Virus record (IMG/VR): IMGVR_UViG_3300036827_000021
Location: 1-53,687 of that record
Origin: a virus
Length of the DNA stretch: 53,687 nt
Direction: 5' to 3' (one strand)
This document shows, piece by piece, positions 16,559 to 25,336 of the stretch (position 1 is its first letter; each line of letters opens with the position of its first letter). The notes below the pieces were generated by a model that searched no databases, was not told the DNA's origin, and worked only from the letters and a program-made list of their open reading frames with translations. Made by a program: the position numbers and the translations under genes.

Positions 16559-17071
16559 TTGCGACCCTCCTTCAGGATGCGCGGGTACTTGGGGTTTGAC
16601 ACTGACTACAACCTCCGATAGATTGATGGGAAGAATGCCCTTCAGGTGCGGACGGTTTGTCAAACCGCCGCCAAACAGGACGTCCTCGAACTTCTGACCA
16701 GTGGTCGTTTGCTCCCACTCGTCCATGAAGTCAGGCGAGAAGTACTTGTACTCACCATCCTTCAAGTGCTGCATGGCCTTGGGAGTCCATTCGACCTGAC
16801 CCCACACGCCATCTGCTCGCGCTTCCGCTTTGGTAAACCAACCTGCAGCAACGGTACCTTCATGGTCATAGTCAATGTTCAACTGCTGACCACGGACGTT
16901 GTTGTTGACGTTGTCTGCAAAGCGCTTGACACGATCAGGAGTGATGTCGATGTCACCGTACGTGGGGTGTGACCAGTGCCCGATTGGGAACAACTGGATC
17001 CAGCTCGTACGGTCGCCTTCATCAAGCTGGATGCTCGAGACATCGACCAGGTACCCTGAATGCTGGTTCAC
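15851..17071 (-). CDS. Capsid maturation protease with scaffold domain (Mu I-like)
   Basis: A 406-residue two-part protein. Residues 20-155 match Mu protease I: WIQLFPIGHWSHPTYGDIDIT, LNIDYDHEGTVAAGWFTKAEA, VWGQVEWTPKAMQHLKDGEYKYFSPDF. From residue 172 on, a Lys, Glu and Pro-rich, coiled-coil scaffold region runs to the end. GTG at 17071 is used, with GGAGG 4 bases upstream; the overlapping ATG is out of frame. The protease trims capsid and scaffold during head maturation. An internal start at 16558 (separate entry) likely makes the scaffold alone. Confidence 0.8.
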   Translation of the reverse strand: MNQHSGYLVDVSSIQLDEGDRTSWIQLFPIGHWSHPTYGDIDITPDRVKRFADNVNNNVRGQQLNIDYDHEGTVAAGWFTKAEARADGVWGQVEWTPKAMQHLKDGEYKYFSPDFMDEWEQTTTGQKFEDVLFGGGLTNRPHLKGILPINLSEVVVSVKPQVPAHPEGGSQMNEAVRKMLAEKLGLAADASEEDVNKALLAKEKEMTFSEPPKNDPPKNEPKDSDPSEIEGLTVGQVKQLKENPAMGPLMKHMEGLGQQLKEQTSTLQLAEVDAQLTRLRETAVKAGYAIPPADLEEMRSSLVAPGMTKQLREMITKPLETMLTSRIKELGERRGGLQVIPGGGGAGNDSDAHKELAARVAKLREADKTMTFTEAMNQVVNDDPALYRDYQREAYVRDADGAIAQG

Positions 17072-17148
17072 ATTACCTCCCCTACCTTCCTCAAGTATAT
17101 AGGGAACTGTTTACTGACCGGAAAGACTAAGACTATAATAGTAACACA

Positions 17149-17811
17149 TCACGCTGTCTGTCGGAACCACGAAGCATACCCGTAAATGGTACTGGTCTGC
17201 AAAGTACCTGGTGCAGCTGCTGCAGATGCGGCACCAGTCTCGTACAATGCTGAACTATAACTCTGAGCTGAAAGCGTGCCAGCAAACGTAATTCGTGGAT
17301 CGTGGAAGGCTAGGTAGCTGAGCGTGGCAGTAGTCGTCTGCCCTGTGAGCTTCTGGTACATACCTAGCCAGTACCTACCAGGAGGAATCGTCACAGGTGT
17401 ACCAAAAGTAGCAGACGCAAACAACGAGCCTGCAGACGCTGTAGTAAGGTCTAGCGCACCACAAGCTGTATCCAAACCAAGAATGGCTACACCAGACGGA
17501 AGGTTGTTTGCATCCGAAGCGTGTAGTGAGGGCGTAAGTTGCTGCGTCCCCGCAACACCAACGACCACAACCCACACGGCGAATTGGTCAATCGTCAACG
17601 ACTCGTATAGGTCGAAGGGAGTGTAGTGCTTTCGGTTGTTGCCAATACCGACTGTACCTGTAGTGCAGGGTGGGTGATTCTGCCTGTACCTACTTGCGCC
17701 CTTGGTTCGCCAAGTAGACAGTGTATCGATCTTCAGTTCAGCAGGTGAGTGCTCGCCATAGACACCCAGGCCACCAACTGTACCTCGAATCTTCGGCGTC
17801 ACAGGAACCAC
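17149..17811 (-). CDS. Structural protein, probable fibre component
   Basis: A 220-residue beta-rich protein with many Thr, Ser, Gly and Ala and a repetitive C-terminus (LFASATFGTPVTIPPGRYWLGMYQKL, then YLAFHDP and ETGAASAAAAPG). The domain reads like a jelly-roll carbohydrate-binding module. It is last of three such genes between portal and protease. GTG at 17811 overlaps the upstream stop; a second GTG at 17802 is an alternative start. Likely exposed on the virion, perhaps as a head or tail fibre. No family recognised. Confidence 0.5.
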   Translation of the reverse strand: MVPVTPKIRGTVGGLGVYGEHSPAELKIDTLSTWRTKGASRYRQNHPPCTTGTVGIGNNRKHYTPFDLYESLTIDQFAVWVVVVGVAGTQQLTPSLHASDANNLPSGVAILGLDTACGALDLTTASAGSLFASATFGTPVTIPPGRYWLGMYQKLTGQTTTATLSYLAFHDPRITFAGTLSAQSYSSALYETGAASAAAAPGTLQTSTIYGYASWFRQTA

Positions 17812-18596
17812 GCTCCCACAGTCAGTCGACGGAAGTTGAGGACAATCGGAGTCGTGTTACCGTTCGTCTTGAAGTAGATGCGAGGCCACACAAGTCCAGG
17901 TGACATATCACCACCGGCTGCTCCACCAGTAATTGCACCGGTGATTGGCGTTGCCTTACCTCGACGAACCCACGCTTCTTGTCCTGAACGTCGCCGCCAA
18001 TCCCACGACATCATCTGGTATGCAAACCAGGCATCGTTTGCAGGTGTACGCCCGGGATCACGGAAGCGCGTAAGCACCATGCCAAAGTTCGTATGGTTCA
18101 AGTAGTTGACTGTGTTAGAGCTTGCAGGCCCAGGTAGGTTGGTCAGCTCAGAATAACCAGTACCAGCACCAGGGTTGTTGAACCTGAGGTTCATGGAACC
18201 ACTACCACCAGCGACATGTACAAAGTGCGCGCCCTTGGTAGGGTTAGTTCCAATGGGCTGATCGAAGAAGCCAAAGCGCCAGTTACCAAGCTGAGAACCC
18301 CACCAGGCATTCTCAAGGTAAAGTGCCACTGCCTGGATATTGGTGTCTGACAAGTCAACCTGACCGCCGTTGATCAGGCATCGCATATCAACGATCTTGT
18401 CAGAACCGGCACCTGGAGGAGTAGCAGAAGTGACAACTGCAAGCCCATTCGACACGGCTACTGTGTAGCCAGTATCTGAACCCGATGCAAGGTCTAGCCA
18501 ACTAGGCAACACATCCATGTCAGCAGCATCGAACACCTTTTCGGTGTACGAGTTGTGAGAGATCATCCAGCCACCAGCTGGATCGCGTAGCATCAT
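17799..18596 (-). CDS. Structural protein, jelly-roll-like
   Basis: A 265-residue beta-rich protein with many aromatic residues (YLENAWWGSQLGNWRFGFFDQP, WFAYQMMSWDWRRRSGQEAW) and a laminin-G or concanavalin-like feel. Starts ATGATG overlapping the upstream stop. It lies in the three-gene fibre cassette. Receptor binding or capsid-surface adhesion is possible. No family motif was recognised. Confidence 0.5.
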   Translation of the reverse strand: MMLRDPAGGWMISHNSYTEKVFDAADMDVLPSWLDLASGSDTGYTVAVSNGLAVVTSATPPGAGSDKIVDMRCLINGGQVDLSDTNIQAVALYLENAWWGSQLGNWRFGFFDQPIGTNPTKGAHFVHVAGGSGSMNLRFNNPGAGTGYSELTNLPGPASSNTVNYLNHTNFGMVLTRFRDPGRTPANDAWFAYQMMSWDWRRRSGQEAWVRRGKATPITGAITGGAAGGDMSPGLVWPRIYFKTNGNTTPIVLNFRRLTVGAWFL

Positions 18597-19936
18597 TAGC
18601 GCACCAACTTCAAGAGGCCGAAACGTCCCTGCTGTCCGCCGACGCGAATGCAGAAGTACAAGTCAGAGCCAACTGCAAGTGAACACACTTGCTGAGCCCT
18701 GTTGGGTACTGTTGGAGTTGTCGTACCCTCACCATCATGCGTGATGTCCAGTGTTGCGCCACCAAGTGTCGTAGACAGTGTCAAGGTATAACCATCACCG
18801 GACATAGTCTTTACGTAGTAGTTCACACCTGCTGTAATACCTGTAGCTGCTCCTACTGTATCAAACGTGATACGATCACCAGGACCTGTAACAAGCTGTC
18901 CTGAAACGTACACTGCATCTGTAGCAGCAGTGAACGTGCAGTATGTCTTACATTCCCAGTCCTGAATTGGAAGGTCAAGAAGTACAGGAGCACCAACGAA
19001 GGTGCGTAGGTCACGAGACATCTGCACTACGTAGAACTGAGCACCTGCCTGGTTGCCACCACCAGATGCCGTCGAGACACCGACAGCGACAATAGCCCAG
19101 ACACTGCCTCGCCACTGGAAGAGTTCGATGTTGCGGATCTTGAACGTGTTGGTCTGGTCGCTCAGGTACAAGCTCTGAGGGCCAATGCCTTGGTAGTCAG
19201 AGACCCACTGAATACCGTCAAGCGACGCTGCCAACGCAATGACACCGTTGCCACCCTGTCCAGTGTTGTGTACTGCATACAACGCAGCCCCAATACGGAA
19301 AGGCTTGAAGTACCCCACGTAGTTGCCATAGGTCGGCAATGCGTTGGGTAGTCCACCGATCATCACGTAAGGGCTTCCACAGGTAAAGCCATCAGTGGTC
19401 TGTACAGTCTTGACATCCTGATAGACACCCGCGCCTACCTGGTTGACGTACGAGAAGATGGCATAACCATCAGGAGGCACACCGACATAGTAAGCCGATG
19501 GCATTTCTGTCTGGTCGGCACCACCGTCTTGATAAATACGTCCTGATGTGCCCTTGTCAAGGCGCCAAGTCCAAGGTCCGAGGATATCGGGAGCTGACGC
19601 AATGTACAAGCCTGAGTTACCAGTACCACCAGCGTGGTCAGTACTACACAAGAATTCAAGCTCATCGAGTGCACTACTGCCAAACCATGCACGTGCAGGC
19701 AATAGATTCGGGCGAGTGATCGAGTCGTTGCGCAGATCTGTCCAGTCGAGGATAGGGTTAGGTCCACCAACAGTGTGCGAAGGTAGCCACTCGAACGATG
19801 GATAGTCGTACGCGGCAGTCAAGTCCTGAACGGCACTGAGCGATCGAACACCAACTAGCGGGTCGACTGCAATCTGTGCAGAGACTTCCTCTTCCAGCTG
19901 GGTGATCGTTACGCCGACAGGATCAAGCAGGCCCAT
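18596..19936 (-). CDS. Beta-propeller (GH43-like) virion protein
   Basis: A 446-residue protein whose residues 55-330 repeat blades of the type found in five-bladed propeller glycosidases (GH43/GH32/GH117-like): WFGSSALDELEFLCSTDHAGGTGNSGLYIASAPDILGPWTW, YYVGVPPDGYAIFSYVN, YFKPFRIGAALYAVHNTG, GVIALAASLDGIQWVSDYQGIGP. SPDILGPWTW-like strands are typical. A small beta domain follows, then a closing strand. It could be a tail or head spike that recognises or trims surface glycan. The N-terminal 40 residues look like an attachment segment. Confidence 0.55.
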   Translation of the reverse strand: MGLLDPVGVTITQLEEEVSAQIAVDPLVGVRSLSAVQDLTAAYDYPSFEWLPSHTVGGPNPILDWTDLRNDSITRPNLLPARAWFGSSALDELEFLCSTDHAGGTGNSGLYIASAPDILGPWTWRLDKGTSGRIYQDGGADQTEMPSAYYVGVPPDGYAIFSYVNQVGAGVYQDVKTVQTTDGFTCGSPYVMIGGLPNALPTYGNYVGYFKPFRIGAALYAVHNTGQGGNGVIALAASLDGIQWVSDYQGIGPQSLYLSDQTNTFKIRNIELFQWRGSVWAIVAVGVSTASGGGNQAGAQFYVVQMSRDLRTFVGAPVLLDLPIQDWECKTYCTFTAATDAVYVSGQLVTGPGDRITFDTVGAATGITAGVNYYVKTMSGDGYTLTLSTTLGGATLDITHDGEGTTTPTVPNRAQQVCSLAVGSDLYFCIRVGGQQGRFGLLKLVR

Positions 19937-20517
19937 TAGGTCACCACAATCGCTGGTCGGAATGTTACTGCACCTGAGGTTGCATCACGAGTGACTGTGG
20001 GCTGTGTATACGTAGTAGTCACAGCATCGAGGATATGCGTAACTGTATAACTGTCAATCGTTCCAGGCGCTACAGTAGATTCGACACCTACGAATGATCC
20101 AGTAGCACCATCAGGAGGCCAGATCACGTCGAATGCTGTTGCACCCCCACTCTCGCCCAGTGTCGTACCACGTGTGATTGCTCCCACAGCCATCAGGTCA
20201 GGTGAGGATCCCCAGATCATGAGCTGCGCAGCAAAGATAGGCACTGGGATGTAAGCGCCAGCAGCTGCATTGTACACAAGTACAGTGTCGTCGTCAGGTT
20301 CCTCAACGGAGTAGACAATGACTTCTCGATACGCTGGCATCTCTGGATCGCCAGCACCAATGTGTCCTGAGTCTGTTGCATACCCAGATCGGAGCAGCGG
20401 AATGTAGTACGGCGATGTAATAGCAATCTCGTCCCCTGAATGGAACATAGTATTGCTACCGAAGATGTACACAGTGACATCGGAGACCACAATGATGGTA
20501 TCGGGAGGCGTAGGCAT
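19936..20517 (-). CDS. Structural protein of fibre cassette, N-terminal gene
   Basis: A 193-residue beta-rich protein, first in transcription order of the fibre cassette. Sequence features: IIVVSDVTVYIFGSN, repeated acidic loops, and a long Thr, Val-rich C-terminus (TVAPGTIDSYTVTHILDAVTTTYTQ). It overlaps or abuts its neighbours (TAATG with the propeller gene). It may be the virion anchor of the cassette. No family recognised. Confidence 0.45.
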   Translation of the reverse strand: MPTPPDTIIVVSDVTVYIFGSNTMFHSGDEIAITSPYYIPLLRSGYATDSGHIGAGDPEMPAYREVIVYSVEEPDDDTVLVYNAAAGAYIPVPIFAAQLMIWGSSPDLMAVGAITRGTTLGESGGATAFDVIWPPDGATGSFVGVESTVAPGTIDSYTVTHILDAVTTTYTQPTVTRDATSGAVTFRPAIVVT

Positions 20518-20518
20518 A

Positions 20519-20917
20519 CTACCGCAGCTCCTTGATCACGCATGCTCGTAGTTCCGGCAAGGAAGCGTTCGGGGCACGGTTGGCACAGACCACAGAGGCT
20601 AGGATTGTAGAATCCAGGTGAGTATCAACGATGGAGATGATCTTCGCCTGGTTGGCCTGCCCACGTTGGTAGCAAGCCTGCCCTGGAGTTGTACAACTCG
20701 AAATCAGCTGTAGGATTTTGGCACCATTGTCTAGCTTCTGCTGTGTAGTGTCTGTGTTGGACTGCTGACGCGTAGCAATCACGATCACTGTGATCACCAG
20801 ACCAAGCTCCAGCAGAGCACGTGCAACATTGATCAGTACACGCGAGCGACTTTCAAACCTGTCAGCCCTGGCTGCCTTGTCTGACTGCGTGCTGTGGTTC
20901 TTGTCACTACTAGGCAT
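20519..20917 (-). CDS. Small membrane protein with one transmembrane segment
   Basis: 132 residues from the ATG at 20917 (GAGG 9 bases upstream); ATG codons at 20926 and 20923 are possible too. A basic N-terminal domain is followed by one membrane segment (VARALLELGLVITVIVIATRQQ), then a Cys-containing outer domain with CTTPGQACYQRG and VVCANRAPNASLPELRACVIKEL. Four cysteines in the outer part suggest disulfides. It overlaps the next membrane-protein gene. Function unknown; the position between portal and fibre genes is odd for a membrane protein. Confidence 0.55.
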   Translation of the reverse strand: MPSSDKNHSTQSDKAARADRFESRSRVLINVARALLELGLVITVIVIATRQQSNTDTTQQKLDNGAKILQLISSCTTPGQACYQRGQANQAKIISIVDTHLDSTILASVVCANRAPNASLPELRACVIKELR

Positions 20918-21263
20918 GCTCATCATCCTCTAGATGTTGCAGCATCATGTTCTGTATGTCCTTACCACGCTGATCCATCGTATGCAGAATAGAAGCGATC
21001 TCATGCAGTTCTTGCTTGCCTGTCACCATGTCATTCAGATGATCGATCACTGCCGCCTGCTCCTTCTGCTTCTGCTGCGCCTCGTCGAAGTCTTCCTTCA
21101 GCTTCGTGTGCCTGTTGGTTGCGTCGGTAAGGTCGCCTCGTAGTGCCTCGATCCTGCTCTTAGTGGCTGCGCCCTTGTAGTAGCCTGCAGCACCTACGAC
21201 CAACGACAGGACGGTGAAGATCAGAAGGACAAACCCGAGAACCCCTTCGACCTGAATGTCCAC
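20910..21263 (-). CDS. Membrane-anchored coiled-coil protein
   Basis: A 117-residue protein. One N-terminal membrane segment (VLGFVLLIFTVLSLVVGAAGYY) is followed by a long coiled coil (LRGDLTDATNRHTKLKEDFDEAQQKQKEQAAVIDHL). GTG at 21263 overlaps the portal stop (TAGTG). The layout is reminiscent of Rz-like spanins or holin partners, but the gene is 19 kb from the lysis pair. With its neighbour it forms a two-gene membrane unit inside the head operon. Confidence 0.55.
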   Translation of the reverse strand: MDIQVEGVLGFVLLIFTVLSLVVGAAGYYKGAATKSRIEALRGDLTDATNRHTKLKEDFDEAQQKQKEQAAVIDHLNDMVTGKQELHEIASILHTMDQRGKDIQNMMLQHLEDDEHA

Positions 21264-22855
21264 TACTTGCCTCCGCTACGATCAGTACCAGCGTTGCCGT
21301 TTGGCGTACCCTGTGGCGGCAGAGGCTGCTGTCGAGTACCACCAGCAATGGCACCCTTCTGCTTGGCATTACCCCCTTCCTCATCAACCTCACCGACGTA
21401 GCCTGCAGGAACTGGCGGGAAGCCCAAGCCCTGGTTCTTGGCGTCTTGGGGGTTGACAAGACGTGCAGTCTTGGTATCTGCTGGAGGAAGATCCATTACC
21501 TCGCGAGCCTCATCCTCAAGCTTGTCGTCGGGACGAATAACGCCAGCACCAACAAGGTTACGAACGGTGAACGACCAAGTACGCTGTTCCTCTTCCTCAC
21601 CAATCTTGCGTGCAATGAGTTCAGGCATGCTTGCACGCTTATAGTTCGCTTCTACAAGCTGAGGAATGCAGTAGGCATTGAACGTGTTCGACACAGAGTT
21701 GGCCAAGAAGCGTGTGGCCTTGGTGAATACGATCTGCTTCTCCTTGACAGCAGTACCCGTATCGGTAGAGAACTCCGACAAGATGTTCTCACGTATGGCA
21801 TCATCGTGCATCACGATCGAAGCCTGAACGTCAACAGGATGACCCTGCAGCTCAAGCATCATGATCTCCCAGTTGGGAGGGAGGACTACGTGAGCCTTCT
21901 CGTTCGTTCGAAGGTTCCTACCCAGGTCGTCTGCGTCAGTGCGGTCCTGCGGACCAAAGCCTGGAGGGAGCTTGATGATAGGGATACCGACACTGTGCCG
22001 TTCCTTCTGAATGGCATCAATCCGGTAAAGCACATCCTTGTAGTACCAGTGCTTGTAGGCAGAACGTAGCACAGAGATACCACACATATCACCCGCTTCG
22101 CGATCGAACGTAAAGGTCAGTAGCTTGTCGATCGGGATGACGACATTCTCGCCGCTAAGGTCATTAGGTGGGAACACAACTGCATCAGGCCCACCATTGG
22201 TGTCGTAGAGCCACTCGACTACATCACCTGGATGGCGAGGTGCAAGCTTTCGAAGACCGAGGATCTCCTTACCGTTGGGCATGGTCAGGTAATCCCAGAC
22301 CATCTCGAACATGTAGTAGCCGTAGTCAGCCATCAGCATGGCCTCTTGCAGAACCTGCTGCCAGGTAATCGTCATACCCTTGCTCAGGTTCCACCAGACC
22401 ATGTCTGCAGCATTGACGTCGATAGTCTTGGTGTGGTCGAAAGGCCTACAGCGCCAGCGAGCATCGAGAACTGGTGTCTTCACCTTCCTCAACGTGCCAC
22501 GAACTACTCCGTCGCTGCGTCGCATCTCGTTGTACTTGCGGATGCCTTCACGTCCGAACAGCTGTGGGTTGTACTCTCGTCGCCACCAACTTGTGTAGGC
22601 GTTGGGCGAAGAGCTGCCAAGTTCATAGTAAGGCACCACGTTTGTATCAGATTCCGCCAACTGGACGGTGTTACGTGCAACTTCAGTTCCACTACCAGGT
22701 TCGCTGACGACAAGGTACTTGCTCCCCTCCTGTGTTTCCGCTACGGAAACAACCTCGTAACGCTGAAGGAGCTCTGCAGGTGTAACAAGAGGCACCTTCT
22801 TCATGTCAACTTCACGCAGTTTCGACAAGTCAGGTGTACGACCGAACAGCTTCAC
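21263..22855 (-). CDS. Portal protein, Mu gp29-like (DUF935)
   Basis: A 530-residue protein directly after the large terminase. The core follows the Mu gp29 pattern: YNEMRRSDGVVRGTLRKVKTPVLDARWRCRP, NLSKGMTITWQQVLQEAMLMADYGYYMFEMVW, LAPRHPGDVVEWLYD, LLTFTFDREAGDMCGISVLRSAYKHWYYKD. The last 60 residues are Gly, Pro and Gln-rich and probably disordered. It forms the dodecameric DNA channel at the packaging vertex. GTG at 22855 overlaps the terminase stop. Confidence 0.85.
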   Translation of the reverse strand: MKLFGRTPDLSKLREVDMKKVPLVTPAELLQRYEVVSVAETQEGSKYLVVSEPGSGTEVARNTVQLAESDTNVVPYYELGSSSPNAYTSWWRREYNPQLFGREGIRKYNEMRRSDGVVRGTLRKVKTPVLDARWRCRPFDHTKTIDVNAADMVWWNLSKGMTITWQQVLQEAMLMADYGYYMFEMVWDYLTMPNGKEILGLRKLAPRHPGDVVEWLYDTNGGPDAVVFPPNDLSGENVVIPIDKLLTFTFDREAGDMCGISVLRSAYKHWYYKDVLYRIDAIQKERHSVGIPIIKLPPGFGPQDRTDADDLGRNLRTNEKAHVVLPPNWEIMMLELQGHPVDVQASIVMHDDAIRENILSEFSTDTGTAVKEKQIVFTKATRFLANSVSNTFNAYCIPQLVEANYKRASMPELIARKIGEEEEQRTWSFTVRNLVGAGVIRPDDKLEDEAREVMDLPPADTKTARLVNPQDAKNQGLGFPPVPAGYVGEVDEEGGNAKQKGAIAGGTRQQPLPPQGTPNGNAGTDRSGGK

Positions 22856-24318
22856 TAGAATCGTACTCCTTCAAAGTTGCCTGTGTTGGTGAAGTAGCCA
22901 GTATCGGAGGCGGCAAGGGAGATTCCTGCAGCACCAACCAGGGACTTGTTACTGTTTGCCCTGTCAGAATTGAGCTCCATGACGTCGGCAAGGTGGTAAG
23001 TAGCACCCAAAGTGAAGACGTGCACCAAGCCATAGCGGATTGCATCCATTGCGTGGTCTGCCATCTTCTGACCCATCTCAGGAACATTCATCCCCTTAGG
23101 GCTTTCCTTGGACTTGTAGTTGTTGAATTCCTTGATGGTGTTCACACAACTGTGGTCAACATGTAGGGCAGGCTTGTATATAGGGCCACCAAACTCGTCC
23201 TCGCCGTCTTCTCGCTCCATGAAGCTACGTACCAGGTCTATCCCGTCGCGCCAGTTTTCCTTGGCCTCCGGCATCGCGATGCAAGGAACCAGTTTTTGCG
23301 AAACAGTGACCGCTGCTTCGGGATCTGCCGCGTCGCCAAACGCCAGATCAAGGTGGTATCCGGCAGGTTGCTCCCTTTGCTTGAGTTCCTTGCAGTGGTC
23401 TTCGACCCTCGTGAACGACTTGTAGTGCTCCCGCCAGATGTAGATCTCGTCCGATGGGCTGATTTGGAACTCAATCGCGGCAAGGGGGTTGGTATATCCC
23501 CAGTCGAAAGCGATGTAGTTCCGCCACATTGGGTTGAAGTTGACCTTTTCGACATGCCTTGTCAAGTCCCATTCTGGGTAGATTTTGCCGACAAAGGAAC
23601 CGAACTCTGCGCCAATCTCCTGAAGGAACGCCTCAGGAGGCATGGTCTTCTGGAGCAGCTTGATCTCATCCTCGTCCTTTCCGTTCGGGAAAAGGTGCAC
23701 ATTTGACCAAGACGGGAAGATCCAGCTCTCGTATTCCGGTATATCGGGGTTCTGCCCAAGCATCCAGAGGTCGTAAAGCCAGTTGTAACCCTCTGGTGTG
23801 GTGGGGAAGTCAGCAGTACCTCGGAAGTCTGCCAATGCTGGCTGAATGAACCGCGACCATGTATCAGGGTTGTGCTTCGCGGCCTCAGACATGATCGCAT
23901 GATGCAAACCATCACCGACCAGGTTCTCTGGGTGCTGGGCTGACCTTACTTCGACCCTCGAGCCCCAAGGGAACTCGATGAACATGACGCCTTGCTTCTT
24001 GTTGTACGAACGCTTGACGCCCTTCTTCGTGCCCATACGAGCCTTGACAATGATGTCGTTCCAGATAACACGGAACTCCTTCTCGCCAAGGTCGTAGGTA
24101 GGGCCGACAATCCACGTCAGTCGGTTCTTCATCCCGAAGAGCTTGGGCTCCTCATCACGTGCAGACATCGTACTCTTGCCGAAGCGTCGACCGCAATTGG
24201 CAAGGCGGAAGCGTGCCTGAGAGGCATGGAAGAGGTCTTGGCCAGCATGAGGTCGGTAGCCGATGTTCTTGAAGAACGCGTACTTGTCAATGCGTTCGAT
24301 GCCTGCAATGCTTGTCAT
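22855..24318 (-). CDS. terL: Terminase large subunit
   Basis: A 487-residue packaging motor. Walker A is GRRFGKST at residues 43-50, preceded by the usual adenine-binding Gln27. Walker B is HHAIMSEAAK around residue 140 with the catalytic Glu. The C-terminal RNase H-like nuclease has YIAFDWGYTNP (first Asp, about residue 270), DLAFGDAADPEA (second Asp) and KMADHAMDAIRYG (last Asp, about residue 440). All motifs are present, so it should be active. ATG at 24318 is chosen over GTG at 24324 because GGAGG lies 8 bases upstream of it. Confidence 0.93.
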   Translation of the reverse strand: MTSIAGIERIDKYAFFKNIGYRPHAGQDLFHASQARFRLANCGRRFGKSTMSARDEEPKLFGMKNRLTWIVGPTYDLGEKEFRVIWNDIIVKARMGTKKGVKRSYNKKQGVMFIEFPWGSRVEVRSAQHPENLVGDGLHHAIMSEAAKHNPDTWSRFIQPALADFRGTADFPTTPEGYNWLYDLWMLGQNPDIPEYESWIFPSWSNVHLFPNGKDEDEIKLLQKTMPPEAFLQEIGAEFGSFVGKIYPEWDLTRHVEKVNFNPMWRNYIAFDWGYTNPLAAIEFQISPSDEIYIWREHYKSFTRVEDHCKELKQREQPAGYHLDLAFGDAADPEAAVTVSQKLVPCIAMPEAKENWRDGIDLVRSFMEREDGEDEFGGPIYKPALHVDHSCVNTIKEFNNYKSKESPKGMNVPEMGQKMADHAMDAIRYGLVHVFTLGATYHLADVMELNSDRANSNKSLVGAAGISLAASDTGYFTNTGNFEGVRF

Positions 24319-24381
24319 AGCCACCCCCTCCTAGACGAAGTTGAGACACCGGTCCGTGCGACTCTACAGCACCACACGGGC

Positions 24382-24672
24382 CTAGTACGAGGGGGTGCCT
24401 GGACCAGCTTGTGCGAAGTACGCGTTGGTGTCCTTCTGACCAGTTGCGGCAGGCACGTTGTCGATGATCTGACTCGACCCACCCAGTGCGCCACCAGTGG
24501 TCACGTGAGGAAGGCGAAGCTTGAGCCCCGAAGCTGTGCCCTGCCCAAGCACGATTGCGTTGTGACTCTTGCCCTGAGCATCACGGTACTTGACCGTCAT
24601 CTGTCCCGATGTGCGTCGCGTGCCTGCACGGTTGGCAACCTCGTCACGATCGTGTAGGTCCTGAAGTGGCAT
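24382..24672 (-). CDS. Hypothetical protein next to terminase
   Basis: A 96-residue protein between the small-terminase candidate and the large terminase. The first 30 residues are charged (LHDRDEVANRAGTRRTSGQ); the rest is Gly, Ala and Thr-rich (VLGQGTASGLKLRLPHVTTGGALGGSS, ending FAQAGPGTPSY). No family recognised. The composition of the second half resembles minor virion proteins. Confidence 0.6.
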   Translation of the reverse strand: MPLQDLHDRDEVANRAGTRRTSGQMTVKYRDAQGKSHNAIVLGQGTASGLKLRLPHVTTGGALGGSSQIIDNVPAATGQKDTNAYFAQAGPGTPSY

Positions 24673-24674
24673 CG

Positions 24675-25022
24675 TCAGTTACCTGCTTCCTTGTTGGCGT
24701 ACGCTTCCACGTCCTTGATCGTGCCCCTGAGGAGGAGCTCGACTGGGTCAACTTCACCTTCACCGTCGTCGCCGATCTTGCCAAGCAGACGGTCGATGAT
24801 GTACTTGCTTGCGTCAAGGCGCACTCGACTGGACTCGCCATACTGCGCAACGTGAACGATTGCTACAGCGGCTGCCGGTCCCGCCTCTCGAAGTACGCGA
24901 CGCGCACGAGCTTCGTCAGTCTCATCGGGGTGCATTTGCGCTTCGAGCATCATCGCTTCCTGCGCATCTTCAGGGAGCCAAGCCTTCATTCCGGCTGTTT
25001 CCTGCTCTTCGCTTCCGGACAT
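24675..25022 (-). CDS. Probable terminase small subunit
   Basis: A 115-residue mostly helical, acidic protein that opens the late operon. Residues 40-90 (DEARARRVLREAGPAAAVAIVHVAQYG, then SSRVRLDASKYIIDRLLGKIGDD) fit the small-terminase pattern in which xSxxRLxAAxxIldRxxGK ends the core. The ATG at 25022 has AAGGGG 11 bases upstream; a GTG at 25034 would add four residues but its ribosome site is too close. DNA recognition at the packaging site is inferred. Confidence 0.6.
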   Translation of the reverse strand: MSGSEEQETAGMKAWLPEDAQEAMMLEAQMHPDETDEARARRVLREAGPAAAVAIVHVAQYGESSRVRLDASKYIIDRLLGKIGDDGEGEVDPVELLLRGTIKDVEAYANKEAGN

Positions 25023-25161
25023 TGCTCGTTTCACCCCTTATATAACTAGTATGGGCCGCGATCCCCTATTGTGAGGCTTTCCATTTCTGAAACCACTACC
25101 TTCATTCTATAGGGGCACATAGCTGGAACCGCTAGGTAAGGTATATAACAGCAACACTTTT

Positions 25162-25207
25162 TCCATCGTGAATTACGAGGGAATTGGTTGCCTGAGTTCA
25201 CGATGGA
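25162..25207. repeat. 11-bp inverted repeat, 24-base loop
   Basis: TCCATCGTGAA at 25162-25172 is the exact reverse complement of 25197-25207. It is placed upstream of the late operon and beside the AT-rich tract. Could be a paired operator or an RNA hairpin in a late leader. Confidence 0.65.
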
Positions 25208-25324
25208 CCCACGGGAGCTAGAAAAGATCTTAAAAAAACTATATTATTGTTTTATAAATAAATAAATAATAAATAAATAAAAATAAATTTACTACTAACT
25301 GAAGGAGAAAACAAGTCTGGCTAA

Positions 25325-25336
25325 ATTACCGGTAAT
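25325..25336. repeat. Perfect 12-bp palindrome ATTACCGGTAAT
   Basis: Perfect two-fold symmetry, typical of a dimeric repressor half-site pair. A second palindrome, GTAGTT-GAT-AACTAC, lies 20 bases on at 25357-25371. Both precede the wHTH-like gene at 25490, which could bind them (inference). Confidence 0.5.

Noticed and set aside
20910-21263. Spanin or second lysis unit
   Set aside because: Topology fits loosely but there is no lipobox partner, and the position in the head operon speaks against it. Reported only as membrane coiled-coil protein.
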